From Gloeophyllum trabeum ATCC 11539 (lineage: Eukaryota > Basidiomycota > Agaricomycetes > Gloeophyllales > Gloeophyllaceae), in assembly GCF_000344685.1 (NCBI RefSeq), contig NW_006920420.1:723357-787356 (forward strand): a DNA stretch of 64,000 nucleotides, read 5' to 3'. A model generated the notes under the pieces. That model was given only the letters and a program-made list of their open reading frames with translations. It was not told the DNA's origin and did no database searches. Positions 22,494-34,900 of the stretch are shown in pieces (the stretch's first letter is position 1; every line of letters begins with the position of its first letter). The translations under genes and the position numbers were made by a program.

Positions 22494-23861
22494 ATGGCAC
22501 GCGCAGGTCCCTCCCGTTCGCAAAGAGCCTCGCAGCCCAGCCAGCCTCAGCGCCCCCGTAGGGGAAGAGACACTCCACGCGATGAGGAAGACTCAGCCGC
22601 AAGTGCCGAGGAAGGAGACGAGAATGGGAACGAGGAAATGGAGATAGACGAGGACCTCCACCGAGATAAAGGGGAGAGCGTACGTATTCACCGTCTTCGG
22701 AAGATGCTGTAGGTGTCTCAAGGCGATGATATAGGAGATATACAGGAAAGCCAATGACCTCGTGAGGTTGGCGCTTTTCACGGAACATAGGAGGGTGCCG
22801 CTTAGGAGAGAGGAGATCAGTAAGAAAGGTGAATGCTGAATGCCGCTTCCTGATGGAATAGTGCCTGACCATTTTTTATAGTCCTGGGATCCAACACGCG
22901 TTCGTTTAACGTGGTGATGGAACAGGCGCAGAAGATCTTGAGAAAGACGTTCGGCATGGAACTCGTAGAGCTTCGTTCCCGAGCGGGGCTGGATCAGGAG
23001 GAGAACGCGGAGGCAGATGGGGAAGAGCGCACGGGCTTGAAAAAGAAAGGCGCGTCCCTCTGGACTCCTTCTCCGACGGTAGTATTGACATCTTGCATTA
23101 CAGCTGCGGCTGCTGGATCGAAGACCTATATCTTGCGCTCCGTACTCGACAGCAACCTGATTGAGCTCGCCGCAATTACGGATGCTGCCATTATCGAGGA
23201 AGAGATCGTGGACATTCCCGATAATGACGATGACGAGGAGACGTACCGGACATATGGGAGCATTATTTCCTGGAGCAGTGCTGACCAGCTGCAGGCCATT
23301 GGCATCCTCTACGTGGTCCTGGCCCTGATCCTCGTGCACGGGAAATCACTCAATGATAGTACGCATCCATATTGTCTATGCTCTTGAACTACTATTGACA
23401 CGCTGAATCAAGTGGCCCTCCGGGCCTACTTGAAGAAACTCCGCCTCCCTCCAAACGCACCCGTCAACTTCACCCCCACCTCCACACACAAGACTCTCCC
23501 GATTGATACCTATCTCTCCCAGCTCGTCCGTCAGGGCTACCTCGACCGACAGCGCGTGGGCGAAAACGCGCAGAAGGGCGGCAAGCGCGGACGCGCGCCG
23601 GCGACACAAGCGGGCGAAGACAACGCCGCCATCGAATGGCGCTGGGGCACGCGTGCGCTGAGCGAGGTGGGCGAAGTAGGCATCGCCCGGTTCGTGGCGG
23701 AGTTCATGGTGGAAAGGCAGGTCGAAGATGAGGAGGAGGATGGGGAGGAGGACAATGAACGGAGAGCGAGGAAGAGGGAGCAGGAAAATAGGAAGAAGGT
23801 AGAGGCTATGGTGAAGGGAATAAAAAGGGCTGCTAATGGGTCGCTGAGCGATGTGAAGTAA
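22494..23861 (+). CDS. nse3: MAGE-domain SMC5/6 complex subunit Nse3
   Basis: DNA-repair subunit of the SMC5/6 complex, partnering the Nse1 RING protein and Nse4 in the nucleus. Four exons, 22494-22679, 22735-22828, 22882-23358 and 23413-23861, give 401 residues in one frame. I used the ATG at 22494 rather than an upstream non-ATG frame. The N-terminal ~60 residues are disordered and acidic (EEGDENGNEEMEIDED). The MAGE homology domain begins near KANDLVRLALFTEHRRVPLR. It continues through MEQAQKILRKTFGMELVEL, a DNA-binding winged-helix pair (GILYVVLALILVHGKSLND and LRAYLKKLRL), and TYLSQLVRQGYLDRQRVG. The C-terminal IEWRWGTRALSEVG is typical of MAGE proteins, followed by a charged coiled tail. 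Confidence 0.95.
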
Positions 23862-24199
23862 TGGAGGAGGACTTTTGAGTGTGTAATCCAGGCTCGGTTG
23901 GTTACTTTACTTCGATGTATGTTCAGGCTACATCTGTTCTAATTGATGTATTGCGTAGATCATAGGCTTTTGTCTGCTTTCCTGAAAGCCATTACGATGC
24001 CTGCAAGTCTACATCATCTCCAAGCGTGCTGCCCACTACAGGATGCTCGATTCTGACCTGAAATATGGCTGCGATGATGGCGGTCGATTTCGACCACGAT
24101 TGTTGAATTCGGCGGTTATCGGATTACCCTTACAGGGCTTTTTAAATATGCCTGGTCGGCCTACCGGTCATTTCAAGCGTTGAACTAGAACTGTCTGAA
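23862..24199. other. 3' flank of Nse3
   Basis: About 340 bp with no gene seen, running into the right inverted-repeat arm. Confidence 0.5.
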
Positions 24200-25210
24200 T
24201 TGACATGCTGAACAGGCGACATATCTCGATGCGGTAATGGTGTTACCCAAAAGGGTATCACCGTCATTCGCACACTGTCCAAGTCAGCCACCCCTCCAGA
24301 CATCACCTCAGACACGGTTGAGATTACAATGTCAACCGCCGTTCGCGAGGGTATATAAGACCCTCTCTCCTGTTCTAACCCCCAAGGCGCGCCTTCACTC
24401 CCTCCCACCACCATCTACCTTCGACATTTCACCTCGCACTCGCTTCGCTCGTATACCGCTGGACCGGTCCACGCTGGCGTCGAATTGGGTAAGGGATCTA
24501 TGGACAGTGGTGTTCATGACAGGTACGTGGGACTGGTGCTGGATTCACTGACCACGGTAGGTAGGCACGTAGGTAGACATCCCCACAGGTTCCTAGCTGG
24601 CTATGGATCAAGACCTATTCTCTTGCTGGCTGTGGATCAAGACCTACTGGATAGGCGACTTTCAAGACCTCTGCTCGTCAGTCACACCACACGGGTGCGT
24701 CCCTCTCCTCATCGGCTGATGAGAGCGCCGGCTGAGACAAGAGCGTCATTGGTAGTCGCGCCGGTCTACCTTCCGTAAATAGGGCAGCCCTCTGGTAGGG
24801 TGATCCGCGTACTACCCTGCGACAGGGGCAACCCATAAAACCCCCAGTGTGCTGCCGGGAGCCAATGCGCTCTGCGGCTCGGAATGGCACGTAAGTGGGG
24901 AGGGCGATCCATGTAAGACGCGCCGTGTGGTTGTGCCGGAATGCCGGCGCTGGGCCCATAGAGAGTCAAGGTGAGTCGCACTGTCTTCTCAGTTGATACA
25001 CGCGGCTGACAACAACATACAGATATCTCGGCAAGTTCAAAGGGGCCCGTAAGTACTCGCTGATCCTGGAAGAAGATATAATACTGACGTGCCTATACGT
25101 TCTTCACTAGGGTGAACCGCACGTCCGACGGATGTTCCGGGCAGTTGACCGACATCGTGCTCTACCCCTGCCTTCACTCCCTTCGTGACATGAGCGAAGA
25201 CGGCAGCGAG
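24200..25210 (+). repeat. Right arm of ~1 kb inverted repeat pair
   Basis: Reverse-complement partner of 14060-15060, described there. In this orientation the order is TATATAAG (24352-24359), a C-rich leader, and a GTAAGG/GACAG splice-like pair near 24489-24522. The GGATCAAGACCTA direct repeat follows near 24595-24650. A compact hairpin-rich stretch comes next (TACCAGAGGG-type words and TTTATGGGTTGCCCC on the complement, 24780-24850), then GAGTCAAG before GTGAGT at 24961-24976. A 30 bp exon-like block sits at 25021-25050, and a last block starts after TTCACTAG near 25110. Only short open frames are present, so if it is transcribed the product may be noncoding or a very small protein. Confidence 0.88.
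24352..24359 (+). promoter_or_regulatory. TATA box in right repeat arm
   Basis: TATATAAG on the plus strand, pointing away from the 16-24 kb block and mirroring the box at 14933-14940. The C/T-rich leader immediately downstream is typical of fungal core promoters. Confidence 0.45.
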
Positions 25211-25717
25211 TGACATGCCTGCTGGTAGTCAACTTCTTGACTTGACTCCGCAGCGCCGACATTGGCAGGGGAACGGAGCCAGCGGTTTTTTTGGCACTGT
25301 CATTGCGTGCCAATGTATTAGACGCAGCCCGAGCGTTCCCTACTAGAAGATCCCTAGCCGCTGTACCCACTACATGGAATAGATTAACTTACATAGAGCG
25401 ACGCGAAGGCTCGTTCGCGGTTTATCCAGCGGCAGAAAGGCGGATAGTCTAATTATACCGCCAGTGCGACCACACTGAAGCTGGCCCTATCGCTTGATAT
25501 CAGTCGCTGAACAAGGTGTTCAAATCTACTTCAGCAGTTCTGGCGAAACGGTCGCACATGACCAGTCTGATTCCAATTCCGCACCTTGTCATAGCTGGTC
25601 CAACAGAGAACGGGGTATATTCGGCAGTGCGCCTGACGCCCCGGACCGGTCGACGAGATACATATACGAAGTGCACGATAGTGGTTGCAGCAGGTCCCCC
25701 TACTGTCATTCCAGGCG
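25211..25717. other. Interval upstream of GH5 gene
   Basis: About 500 bp without a recognised gene; contains the promoter of the GH5 gene. Short frames on both strands show no domain. Confidence 0.5.
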
Positions 25718-27291
25718 ATGTCATATCTTAAGGTCGAGGGCACTAAAATCGTCGATGGCGATGGAAAGGAGATTATCCTGCGCGGCGCCGGGCTAGGCGG
25801 ATGGATGCTGTGAGTCTTGAAGCTAGCGACCCTAGCCTCACCTTGACCTGCCCATAGGATGGAGAATTTCATAACTGGTTATCCTTCAGTCGAGTACCAG
25901 GTCCGAGACGCACTAGCAGAAGTCATAGGCCGCCAAAAATCAGAATTCTTCTTCGATAAGGTGCGCACCGTTCCTTTCACTCCACCCCGCGGTATGATTT
26001 CTAATTGCGGAGGTCTGGTAGTTCCTCGAATATTTCTTCACCGAGCCGGACGCCCAGTTCTTCAAATCCCTCTCCCTCAATTGCATCCGCATTGCCATCT
26101 CCTACCGGCATTTTGAGGACGACATGAACCCACGCGTCCTGAAGCCCGAAGGATTCAAGCACCTCGACCGCGTTATCTCGCTCTGCGCGAAGCAACAGAT
26201 CTACACCATCATCGACATGCACAGTGCACCCGGCGGCCAGAACGGCGGCTGGCACTGCGACTCGGGGATGCACCTCCCGACCTTCTGGACTCACAAGGAT
26301 TTCCAAGACAGGTTGATCTGGCTATGGGGTGAGGTAGCCAAGCACTACAGGGATAACCCCTGGATCGCCGGCTACAACCCACTGAATGAGCCCTCCGACG
26401 AGAAGCACACCCGGCTGATCGACTTTTACGACCGCGTTTACACCGCGATACGCAAAGAGGACCCAAACCACATCGTGTTCTTCGACGGGAACACGTACGC
26501 CATCGACTTCTCGGCGTTCCCGGAGGACGCGAAGGACAGGTGGCCCAATTCCGCGTATGCGATACACGACTATGCGGTGTACGGGTTCCCGAAAGCACCG
26601 GAGCCGTACGAAGGGTCTGAAGTGCAGCGAGACAGTATTAGGAAGACGTATCAGCGGAAGCGCTCTTGGATGGACGAGCGCGGCTTGTGTGTGTGGAATG
26701 GGGAGTGGGGCCCAGTCTATGCGAGGAAAGACTTTGAAGGCAATGAATGGGAGGAAATCAATGGTAGGCGGATGAAAGTCCTGCGCTACCAGCTAGAGCT
26801 CTACAAGAAGGTCAGTATATTCCGGAAAGTCTCTCATCATAATTGACATGCGACTTAAGGACCGATTGAGCTGGTCTATTTGGCTGTACAAGGATATAGG
26901 GTTCCAGGGCATGGTGTTTGTCTCGCAAGACACGCCCTACATGCGGTTATTCGAGAAGTTCTTGCAGAAGAAATGGCGGCTCGCCGTCGACGCATGGGGT
27001 GCTGATGACCGCCACGTCCGCCACCTATACGATCCCCTGGTGGAGCTGATTGAAAAGGGCGTACCGAATGAGAAGCAACGCAACTTGTACCCGCCCATCT
27101 GGGGTCTGGAAGGGCGCGTCACGAGGCTGGCGCGCACCATGCTTTTGGGAGAGTACCTGGTGAAGGAATGGGCAGAGCATTTCACGGGGATGAGTGAGGA
27201 TGAACTGGACAAGCTCGCGCAGAGCTTCAAGTTCGAGAACTGCATGAAGAGGGAAGGGCTGAATAAGGAGTTGACAGAAAATGCGGAGTAG
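25718..27291 (+). CDS. GH5 glucan beta-1,3-glucosidase-like enzyme, no signal peptide
   Basis: Retaining beta-glycosidase of the (beta/alpha)8 glycoside hydrolase family 5, closest by eye to fungal exo-beta-1,3-glucanases. Exons 25718-25809, 25858-25960, 26022-26810 and 26860-27291 join in frame. The protein starts MSYLKVEGTKIVDGDGKEI and continues LRGAGLGGWM, MENFITGYPS, LNCIRIAISYRHFEDD, and IYTIIDMHSAPGGQNGGWH. The acid/base glutamate is in GYNPLNEPSDE and the nucleophile glutamate is in VWNGEWGPV. No signal peptide or transmembrane segment precedes the catalytic domain, and the ATG is directly followed by the first beta-strand, so the enzyme probably acts inside the cell. A ~100-residue C-terminal extension follows the catalytic barrel. 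Substrate is inferred from family only. Confidence 0.92.
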
Positions 27292-27535
27292 CTCTGCGTG
27301 GTCATGAGTTGTGAGTGATACCTTGACGGTTACTGGAGGGTCTGCAATCTGAGGAGAATGCTGTAGCTACAGTGCTCGCACAAGGATTGTCCATTTATTA
27401 CATCCACACTTTGCTGTTAATTTGTTCGCACTGGCATTATGTTACACTCTATGTAAGGTGAGCAGTCTGACCCTAACCTTAAGACAGTAGTGTTAGAAGG
27501 GACGCACCTCAAAATTGTCACGTCTTCCCCGTATG

Positions 27536-28615
27536 TCATCCGACCATACTTCGCTTGCGACCTCGCAATCGCACTACGGTCGGGGACGGGTATTCAGTAT
27601 TTACCATCCTTTGGAATACGACTGGTACTCACCATCATCTAATCGACGCTTTATACCAGTCCACTCTTTGCCCAGTTTCTTTCCATAGGCCTCTAACACT
27701 GTCGCAAACAGGGGCTCTGAGTCAGGATGTGTAGATGCGAAGGCGCGCTCAAGCACGTAGAGATCAACTGCCTTGTCTTCCACCAAAGTAGAAGTGTATG
27801 CGAGACCGAAGTCTACCAGGAGCTAGCATGGAATAAGTGAATAGGGTGGGCCAGTGTTTTGATAGACCCACGAGCTCGACAGAAGGTGAAATCCCAGGTG
27901 AGGTGAGTCGCAGCATCATGTTAGATGTCGTTAAGTCTCCGTGTATCACGTCGGCCAGGTGCATAGTTCCGATCTCCTCCCCGATCATACTCATTAGAGC
28001 GGCTGAAGTACGCAGACTGGGTTTGACTGAAAATTCAGAGATGCCAAGCCCCGTACCTGGTGTTAGGCCATTGAAAGACTGAAGCTCATGCACCGTCTCC
28101 TCAGCGATAGGCTCATCCTGCGACAGATCCTCGCTCCATTCGGATTCCTCTTCGCCTTCGGCGCCTCCACCTAGCAGTGCTCTCACTGATTTGCCATCGA
28201 TCCACTCAAAGCCAATGACGCCTTCCGCCGCGTCAACCAAGCGTATACCCGGAACGCGGACACCACTTCTACAAGTCATACCATACGTTAGGGTGCGTTC
28301 TTAAGTATAGAGCGTAGGTAGACCTGAGGCATTTGAGTATCGTCCGAGCTTCACCCGCGATGCGGGCTCGAGTCAAAGATGTATCCAAGGTCGGGTGCCG
28401 ATATTGTTTATGGAATCTGTGCTTGAGGAACACCGGAATCGATCCAGACGTCGAAGATTCGTGCAAGTTCGCCTTGTAGACTTTCTATCGACATCGTTGG
28501 CGGAAGTCAAGGTAATGATCTAGGTAGAAGATGCGACCAGACTTGCAGCTTCAGCACCCTGAGATATCGGGATCGCGTTCGCTAAAAGCACCGCAGAAGG
28601 TGCTGCTCCAGCCAT
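27536..28615 (-). CDS. bud32: Bud32/PRPK-type kinase, KEOPS (EKC) complex
   Basis: Small atypical protein kinase/ATPase of the KEOPS complex, needed for the t6A modification of tRNAs. Start ATG 28615 (MAGAAPSAVLLANAIPIS), first exon to 28547, then an intron with a GC donor (GCAAGT, 28546-28485). The next exon opens KVYKANLHESS and continues FLKHRFHKQYRHPTLD, TRARIAGEARTILKCLR, and VPGIRLVDAAEGVIGFEWI. An acidic insert follows, then EEIGTMHLADVIHGDLTTSN (HGDL catalytic loop) and LLLVDFGLAYTSTLVEDKAV (DFG). The last exon gives the basic tail VRLRGRKRSMVG and stops at 27536. QGAEAKVYK is the glycine-poor nucleotide-binding loop expected for this family. Divergent from the Cch1 gene; tail-to-tail with GH5. 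Confidence 0.94.
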
Positions 28616-28917
28616 TTGAACGTCGAGGATAGTCGAAAGAGAGCTCAAGCACAGCTAGAAGTCCTTTAATGCCTGCGTGCCTTCGAAGGACTGATAGACA
28701 ATGAAGCATAGAGAGCAATCCTAATTTTGGGACGAATATTCTACGTTGGTCCAAAAATAAACTAAAAATAAACAATCTATTCGGTTTGTTGAGGCCGTAA
28801 GCAGGACTTCACCGCCATCGTTGCCATCGAAGCTACCACTCTAGAGGGCCAGGGCTTGTTCAGTGCGCTGTTAAGCGCGTTTGCAACGCTCAATACGTGT
28901 CTTCGTGCTGGCTGTAA
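28616..28917. promoter_or_regulatory. Shared intergenic promoter, Bud32 / Cch1
   Basis: 302 bp between divergent start codons. AT-rich tract with an AATAAACTAAAAATAAACA run at 28755-28773; no clear TATA box. Confidence 0.5.
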
Positions 28918-31900
28918 ATGGACGTTCCTCCAAGTCCCTCGCGAAGTAGACCAGCAACTCCGAGCAGGAACTCCTCTACATCCTCGGCAGTAGATCTCGG
29001 TGGAACACCCACTGGTCTCGCTAACGCAAGCCCGATTTCGCCAGCTTTGGACCCGTCCGATAGCAGGGGCTCGTTTGCAAGGCGGAGGACAAGTTGGGGC
29101 AGGGTAGAGCCTGGGCAGGATCCGCTACGTCTTGATTTACCTTCGCTCGAGGACGGAGCGTCCAACTCTAACAGCGCGGGGAAAGGAAGAGTCATGTACG
29201 ACAGTGGGCATGATGACGACCCTTTTACCTCACCCACGGAAGAACTGCCACGCCTGGGGCACGACTATCCTATCGGCAGTGCGGGCACGCGTTACGGTAA
29301 CACATACTCGAGCACATACTCCACATCGCAGTCCGGGCCATCGACCGTGTCTCTGATCCCTAACTATCGAAGCTACTCCGGCGGATCTGAGTCGACCGTG
29401 GACGGGGCTCGCGAAGATGACGAAGCGCATCTTACTGCCAATATGGCTCGGCAGGGAGCTTCAAGTAATTGGGACGCCAGTGAGGACGCGGACGCGGAGA
29501 GATTGGGAAGTGCGGCCCATCGCACGAGGCGAAAAACATTACGGTACAGTGCAAGTCCGTCCCCTCTAAAGCGAGCAGGGACAACGCTGGGTGGGGTATC
29601 GCGCAGCCTCCGCCGTGTCTCTCTACGAGTTGTCAATTTCTCGGGCATGGGCGCGGAAGACCGAGTGCGCCTAGCGGACCTAGAGGATGATGATATTGGG
29701 AAAGTAAAGAGCAAAGAAGAAGATACAGAGGATCGGTTAAGGATGGAGGACTACCTGAAACAGACTCTGCCACTTAGGGGACGAACACTCGGGTTCTTGA
29801 AGGCAAGGAATCCAGTTCGCCTAGCAATGTTCCGTTTCCTTATATCCCCGTGCGTAAAGGCTTGCTGTGTGACCCTTTGTGATGCTGACCTGTGTTAGAT
29901 GGACGGAACCGTCCGTTCTTGTGCTAATTATCGTGAACGCTATAGTGCTCACGATTCAAGCGTCGCGAACCCTCGTTGTCTCGGGAACGAGCGACAACCC
30001 TGGGTCCCCTACCCCTGTCAAGGGTTATTTCCACTCTTGGGAGGACTACGCCCTATTTGGTCTCTTCATCATCTTCACGTATGTTCCAATCATTTCCGCT
30101 GACCTCTGTTCCTTACGTGTCTTTTTATTGTACAGACTGGAGGCCTTTGCTCGAATATGTGTATCCGGCCTTCTCTTGGACCCTGAAGTGTCTGTTTCCT
30201 CGTTATTCACATCAACCTTTTCCCCACCGACAGATAGCAGTATCTCCGCCTCTGCTCCCAACGGTCCTAGCACAGTAGCATATTCATTATCGCAACCTCA
30301 ACCCCTCCATCGCGGCAATTCCATCACTCAACGTCTCCAGCGCATTCACTCCAACTTTATACGCCCATTTGCACTTGCACATCATTCGTTCACATACCCA
30401 CCAAAATCAACCACTCAAGATACCCCTAGAACCCCTCGCCCGAGGTCTGATACGGCGCGATCGACAACTCCCATGCACGAGAAATCTCTATCGCAAGCGC
30501 AAACCTTGCATGCTCACATTCGCAACCCGTCCGAACCCAATTTCCTTTCGACATTCCTGCGTTCCGACCGGACGCGCCCTGACACCCTTACCCTCCCGTT
30601 CACGCTCAATGTGAACCAAGAACACGACGTAATTAGGCGGAATGTGCCGTACCTCAGGCATAGCTGGGGAAGAATTGACTTCCTAGCTGTTCTGGGATTC
30701 TGGATCACCTTTGCCTTGGCTACAACCGGTGTGGAGAGAGGGTCTCATCACATTGGTATTTTCAGAGCAATAAGCGTGCTCAGGACGGCACGGCTTCTTG
30801 CTGTAACATCAGGTACTACGGTTAGTGCATGTTTCTGTCGAGGAGGATATTTTACCAGGGACTGATCTCGTCGTTTGATGTCCAGACGATCATGCGTTCT
30901 CTCAAGACCGCACGACCACTGCTTGCCGGAGTCGCTTATTTTGTTATTTTCGCGATGGCATTCTTCTCGTAAGTTGGAGGATGATTGTAATCCCTGGTTA
31001 CTCACCTTGCTGATTGATCTTGCTGAATTCATTCTCACAGAATTGTCGGGGTGGAGACTTTCGCAGGGTCCTTCAAACGCTCTTGTTATCTCCTGGCGGT
31101 TCCCGGTGTCTCAGATGAAATCAATCTGGGCCAGGCATGCGGTGCATACATCGATCCCGTCTCTCTGAATGTCACTGGGTTCATACAAGCGAACGGCGAG
31201 ACTGGGAGAGCAAAGGGGTACGTGTGCCCGTTGGGCCAGGTTTGCAAGGTCTGTGTTCCACGGATGGCCCTTCTTCCCTGTCACTCATCCGATAACAGGA
31301 GGGAGATAATCCCGAAGGTGGCATTGAGAACTTCGACACGTTCTATAATGCTGTACTGCAAGTCATAATTGTTGCTTCTGCAAACGGCGTGCGTTCTCAT
31401 GTTTTAGCAAAGCTCTCGTCTCACTCACGCCGTATATTGACAGTGGTCACCGTTGATGTACTCCGTCATCGATTCGGAATACTTTGCTTCATGTTTCTTC
31501 TTCATCGTTTGCATAGTCGTGCTCAACTTTTGGTTAATCAACTTGTTTGTCGCTGTCATTACCAACACCTTCTCAGCTATCCGGGCTAACACCAAGAAGA
31601 GCGCCTTCGGAGCCGCACCGTACGTATTCGTTTACTCGTTATCATATATTTACTGACATCGGTCTGCGTAACCAGGCTTGGCCCCGTGGTCGGCGAACAA
31701 GACGACGACTGGTCCATGGCAGATGCAAGACGGGCGTCAAAGCGGAATATTCTCAAGGATGTTTACGAATACATCAGATGGTGCTGGGTCGCATTGGCCC
31801 TCGCGTCCCTCGTTCTGCAGGCCACACGGACTACCACCGTTGGTCAGACGCACCAGCAAGTTCTGGATAAAGGTGAACTCGCTCTTACCGTTGTATTCGA

Positions 31901-34900
31901 CATCGAGATTGTTATCCGGATCCTCGCGGAGCTGCCCGATTGGCGTGCATTCTTCTCCAGCGGGCAGAATTGGCTGGATACTGTGCTCGCTATTGGCTCG
32001 ACTGTGATTCAGATCCCGGCGGTGCACGATTCGGCCGTCTATCCTTGGTTAACCATCTTCCAAATCTTGAGGTTCTACAGAGTTATCTTGGAGGTTCCTC
32101 GAATGCGGCCCCTTCTCGTACGTGTGTCGCTGTTTGTAAGATGACCACCATTGATTACTCTTCTTTGATAGCTCGCTGTTTTCGGTAACATGTACGGTTT
32201 AGCCAACATGACCTTATTTCTCCTCCTGATGAACTATGTCGCTGCTCTCATCGCCGTACAATTGCTGCGCGGTGATATGACCTCTGATATATCCATGAAT
32301 TTCGGTCAGATCTTCACGTCGTTCCTTGCGGTGTACCAGGTGTTCTCGTCAGAGAATTGGACGGACGTTCTCTACGACTCCACTGAGGCTGAGATACCTC
32401 TGGGACAATCGGTTGTGGTCGCCTTGTTCGTGACTGCTTGGATGCTCTTCGCGAACTGTGGGTGTGATATACACCTTCGAAGATGAGTGCTGACTTCTTA
32501 ACAGTCATTGTTTTCCAGATGTTCATTGCCGTCATCAATGAGAACTTTGATGTCGCGGAGGAAAGTAAGAAGGGCAAACAAGCTTCGAATTACTGGGCAA
32601 TGCAACAGCCAGAGCCGGCTCGTGCGGGGTGGGTTCGCCGCCTCAACCCATACAGATGGTTGCGTCCAAGTCCTAAGACGATCAAAGTCGACAACCTACC
32701 TTCCCACCTAGTTCTTCCTATGCAGAAGTCATTGGTACAGGACCATAGCCTTCCGATCGAAGAAGAGCAGCATCCAGATGTACGCCTTCATTTGAGATTT
32801 TGTAGCCTGACGATATGTAACTCTGCAAGCAGGAATTACCCTCTCAACGGCCAGGACGGTCTGGGAACTATTGGCGAACCAAGTTCATATCAATCTTACA
32901 AGGGCTCTTCGTTGGGAAACCCGACACCCAGGCAGTGCCCCTGAGTAATCTACGAGGTCCTCGACGGCAGTCCATGATCAATGGGAGCGCCATTGATGAT
33001 GACACGGATCGCCATCTGTATGTTCTTTGGTGGGCATGTCTGGTTAGGCGCAATCTGATCAGCTTTTCCATTTAGTGAGTTGTTGGCCGTTGTCAATCCC
33101 GAGACCGCTGCAGCGGAGGGCATCAGTGAGGCCAGATACGAGCGTAGGGCCATGAAGGCAGATTTCATACGGGATCATCCCACTTACGACAAGACATTCT
33201 GGGTCTTCTCTCAGAAGAACATTCTCAGGCGTCTCTGCCAGAGGTTAGTACAACCGGCCAACGGGGAAAGGATATTCGGTTTGCCACCGTCTCCTTTCGC
33301 GCATCCCATGTTCCAGCTTTTTCTCCTCCTGGCAGTGATCGCTGGCATTGTTGTCGAAGGCGTGGCATCCCCCGTCTACCGTCGAAACTATTATTTGCAA
33401 TACGGCCGCATCCGCGGGTCCTGGTTTGACATCGCGGAGACCGCTCTTGGGTTGACTCTTCTTGTCGAATTCCTTGTCAAGGTGGTGGCCGACGGGTTTG
33501 TCTTTACCCCGAACGCCTACGTACGCTCGATATGGAACGTCCTGGATCTGATCGTACTTGCGGGAATACTAGTCAATCTGACCACAGGCCTCATTTTTAT
33601 CGGCGGGCTCAGTCGTTTTACTCGCTCCCTGAAGGCTCTCAGAGCCCTTCGCCTCATCACCCTCATCGAGAACATGCGCAGCACTTTTCAATCACTAATA
33701 ATCTCGGGCGCGGCACGGATTTTCGATGCTGCTCTGCTGGCCATACTCTACATGATACCTTACGCTGTGTGGGGACTCAACATATTCGCGGGCTTGATGC
33801 AAGAGTGCAACGACGGTAACGCGCAAGGTGCTTCTGATTGCAACTACGAATACACGAATAATATCGACGCAGCTGGGGATTCATTTGGATTTCTTGTTCC
33901 TCGCGTCTGGGACAACCCTTCCCCGTCCACTACTTTCTCGTTCGATACTTTTCGGGCTTCGCTCCTCATCCTCTTCGAAACTGTGTCCCTCGAAGGATGG
34001 ATTGACGTGTTGAATTTTGCCACTAGTATCACTGGTCGAGGTCAACAACCGTCCACAAACGCTTCTCAGGTTAACGCTATATTCTTCCTCATCTATAACC
34101 TGATGGGTGGAGTTGTCATCCTTACGCTGTTCGTCAGGTATGTGAACGGCTGCAGAGCGCCTGAGCTTGCCTCAACAAACCTCTAACAACGATTGTCCAG
34201 CATAATCATCGGCAACTTCAGATCGAAGACAGGCGCTGCACTGTTGACTCAACCTCAGCGAGAGTGGATCGATCTGCAGAAGCTGATTAAGCGCCAGCGA
34301 CCGTCCAAGAGACCGAAGCAGAAGCCCACCTCTGCCTTTCGTCTATGGTGCTTTGAGCGAGCGGTTCATAAACATGGCTGGTGGTCGAGGATGATGACCA
34401 TCATATTCGTGGTACATGTCTTTGCTCTGATGTAAGTCCCCTTGATGTCTCTTCGGTTGACGCACTTGTAACGTGCTTTGTGAGATAGGACGCAGACAAA
34501 CGCTTCGCAGGGAGTAGCACAAGTCTTGCGAGGTGAGTCGGTACCTTTTCCGAGGGATAGCGTACTGAGCATCCGACAGCGTACTGGTTTCTTTTCGCGG
34601 CACTGGCGTATAGCATCGACACGGCCGTTCGTCTCATTGGCCTAGGATTCTCAAGTTTCCGGGCCAATGGGTGGAATCTTTTCGACATCATTATCGCTCC
34701 GGGGGCGCTCGTCACTGTTTCCATTGTCCTCTTTAGTAATCCGGGCCCCCCAGAATGGATCCAGCAGTTGCAGAGGTTATTCATTGTCTCTATTGCGTTC
34801 AAGTTAGTGCAGAGAACGAACAATTTGAACAAACTCTTCAAGACTGCCATGTAAGCCGTGACGCATGAGCGCTCGACTCCGTGACTCACTCCTTACTAGG

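Noticed and set aside
14060..25210. Inverted repeat read as long terminal repeats of a retrotransposon
   Set aside because: Arms are inverted, not direct, no TG...CA ends or primer-binding site seen, and enclosed genes are conserved housekeeping genes.
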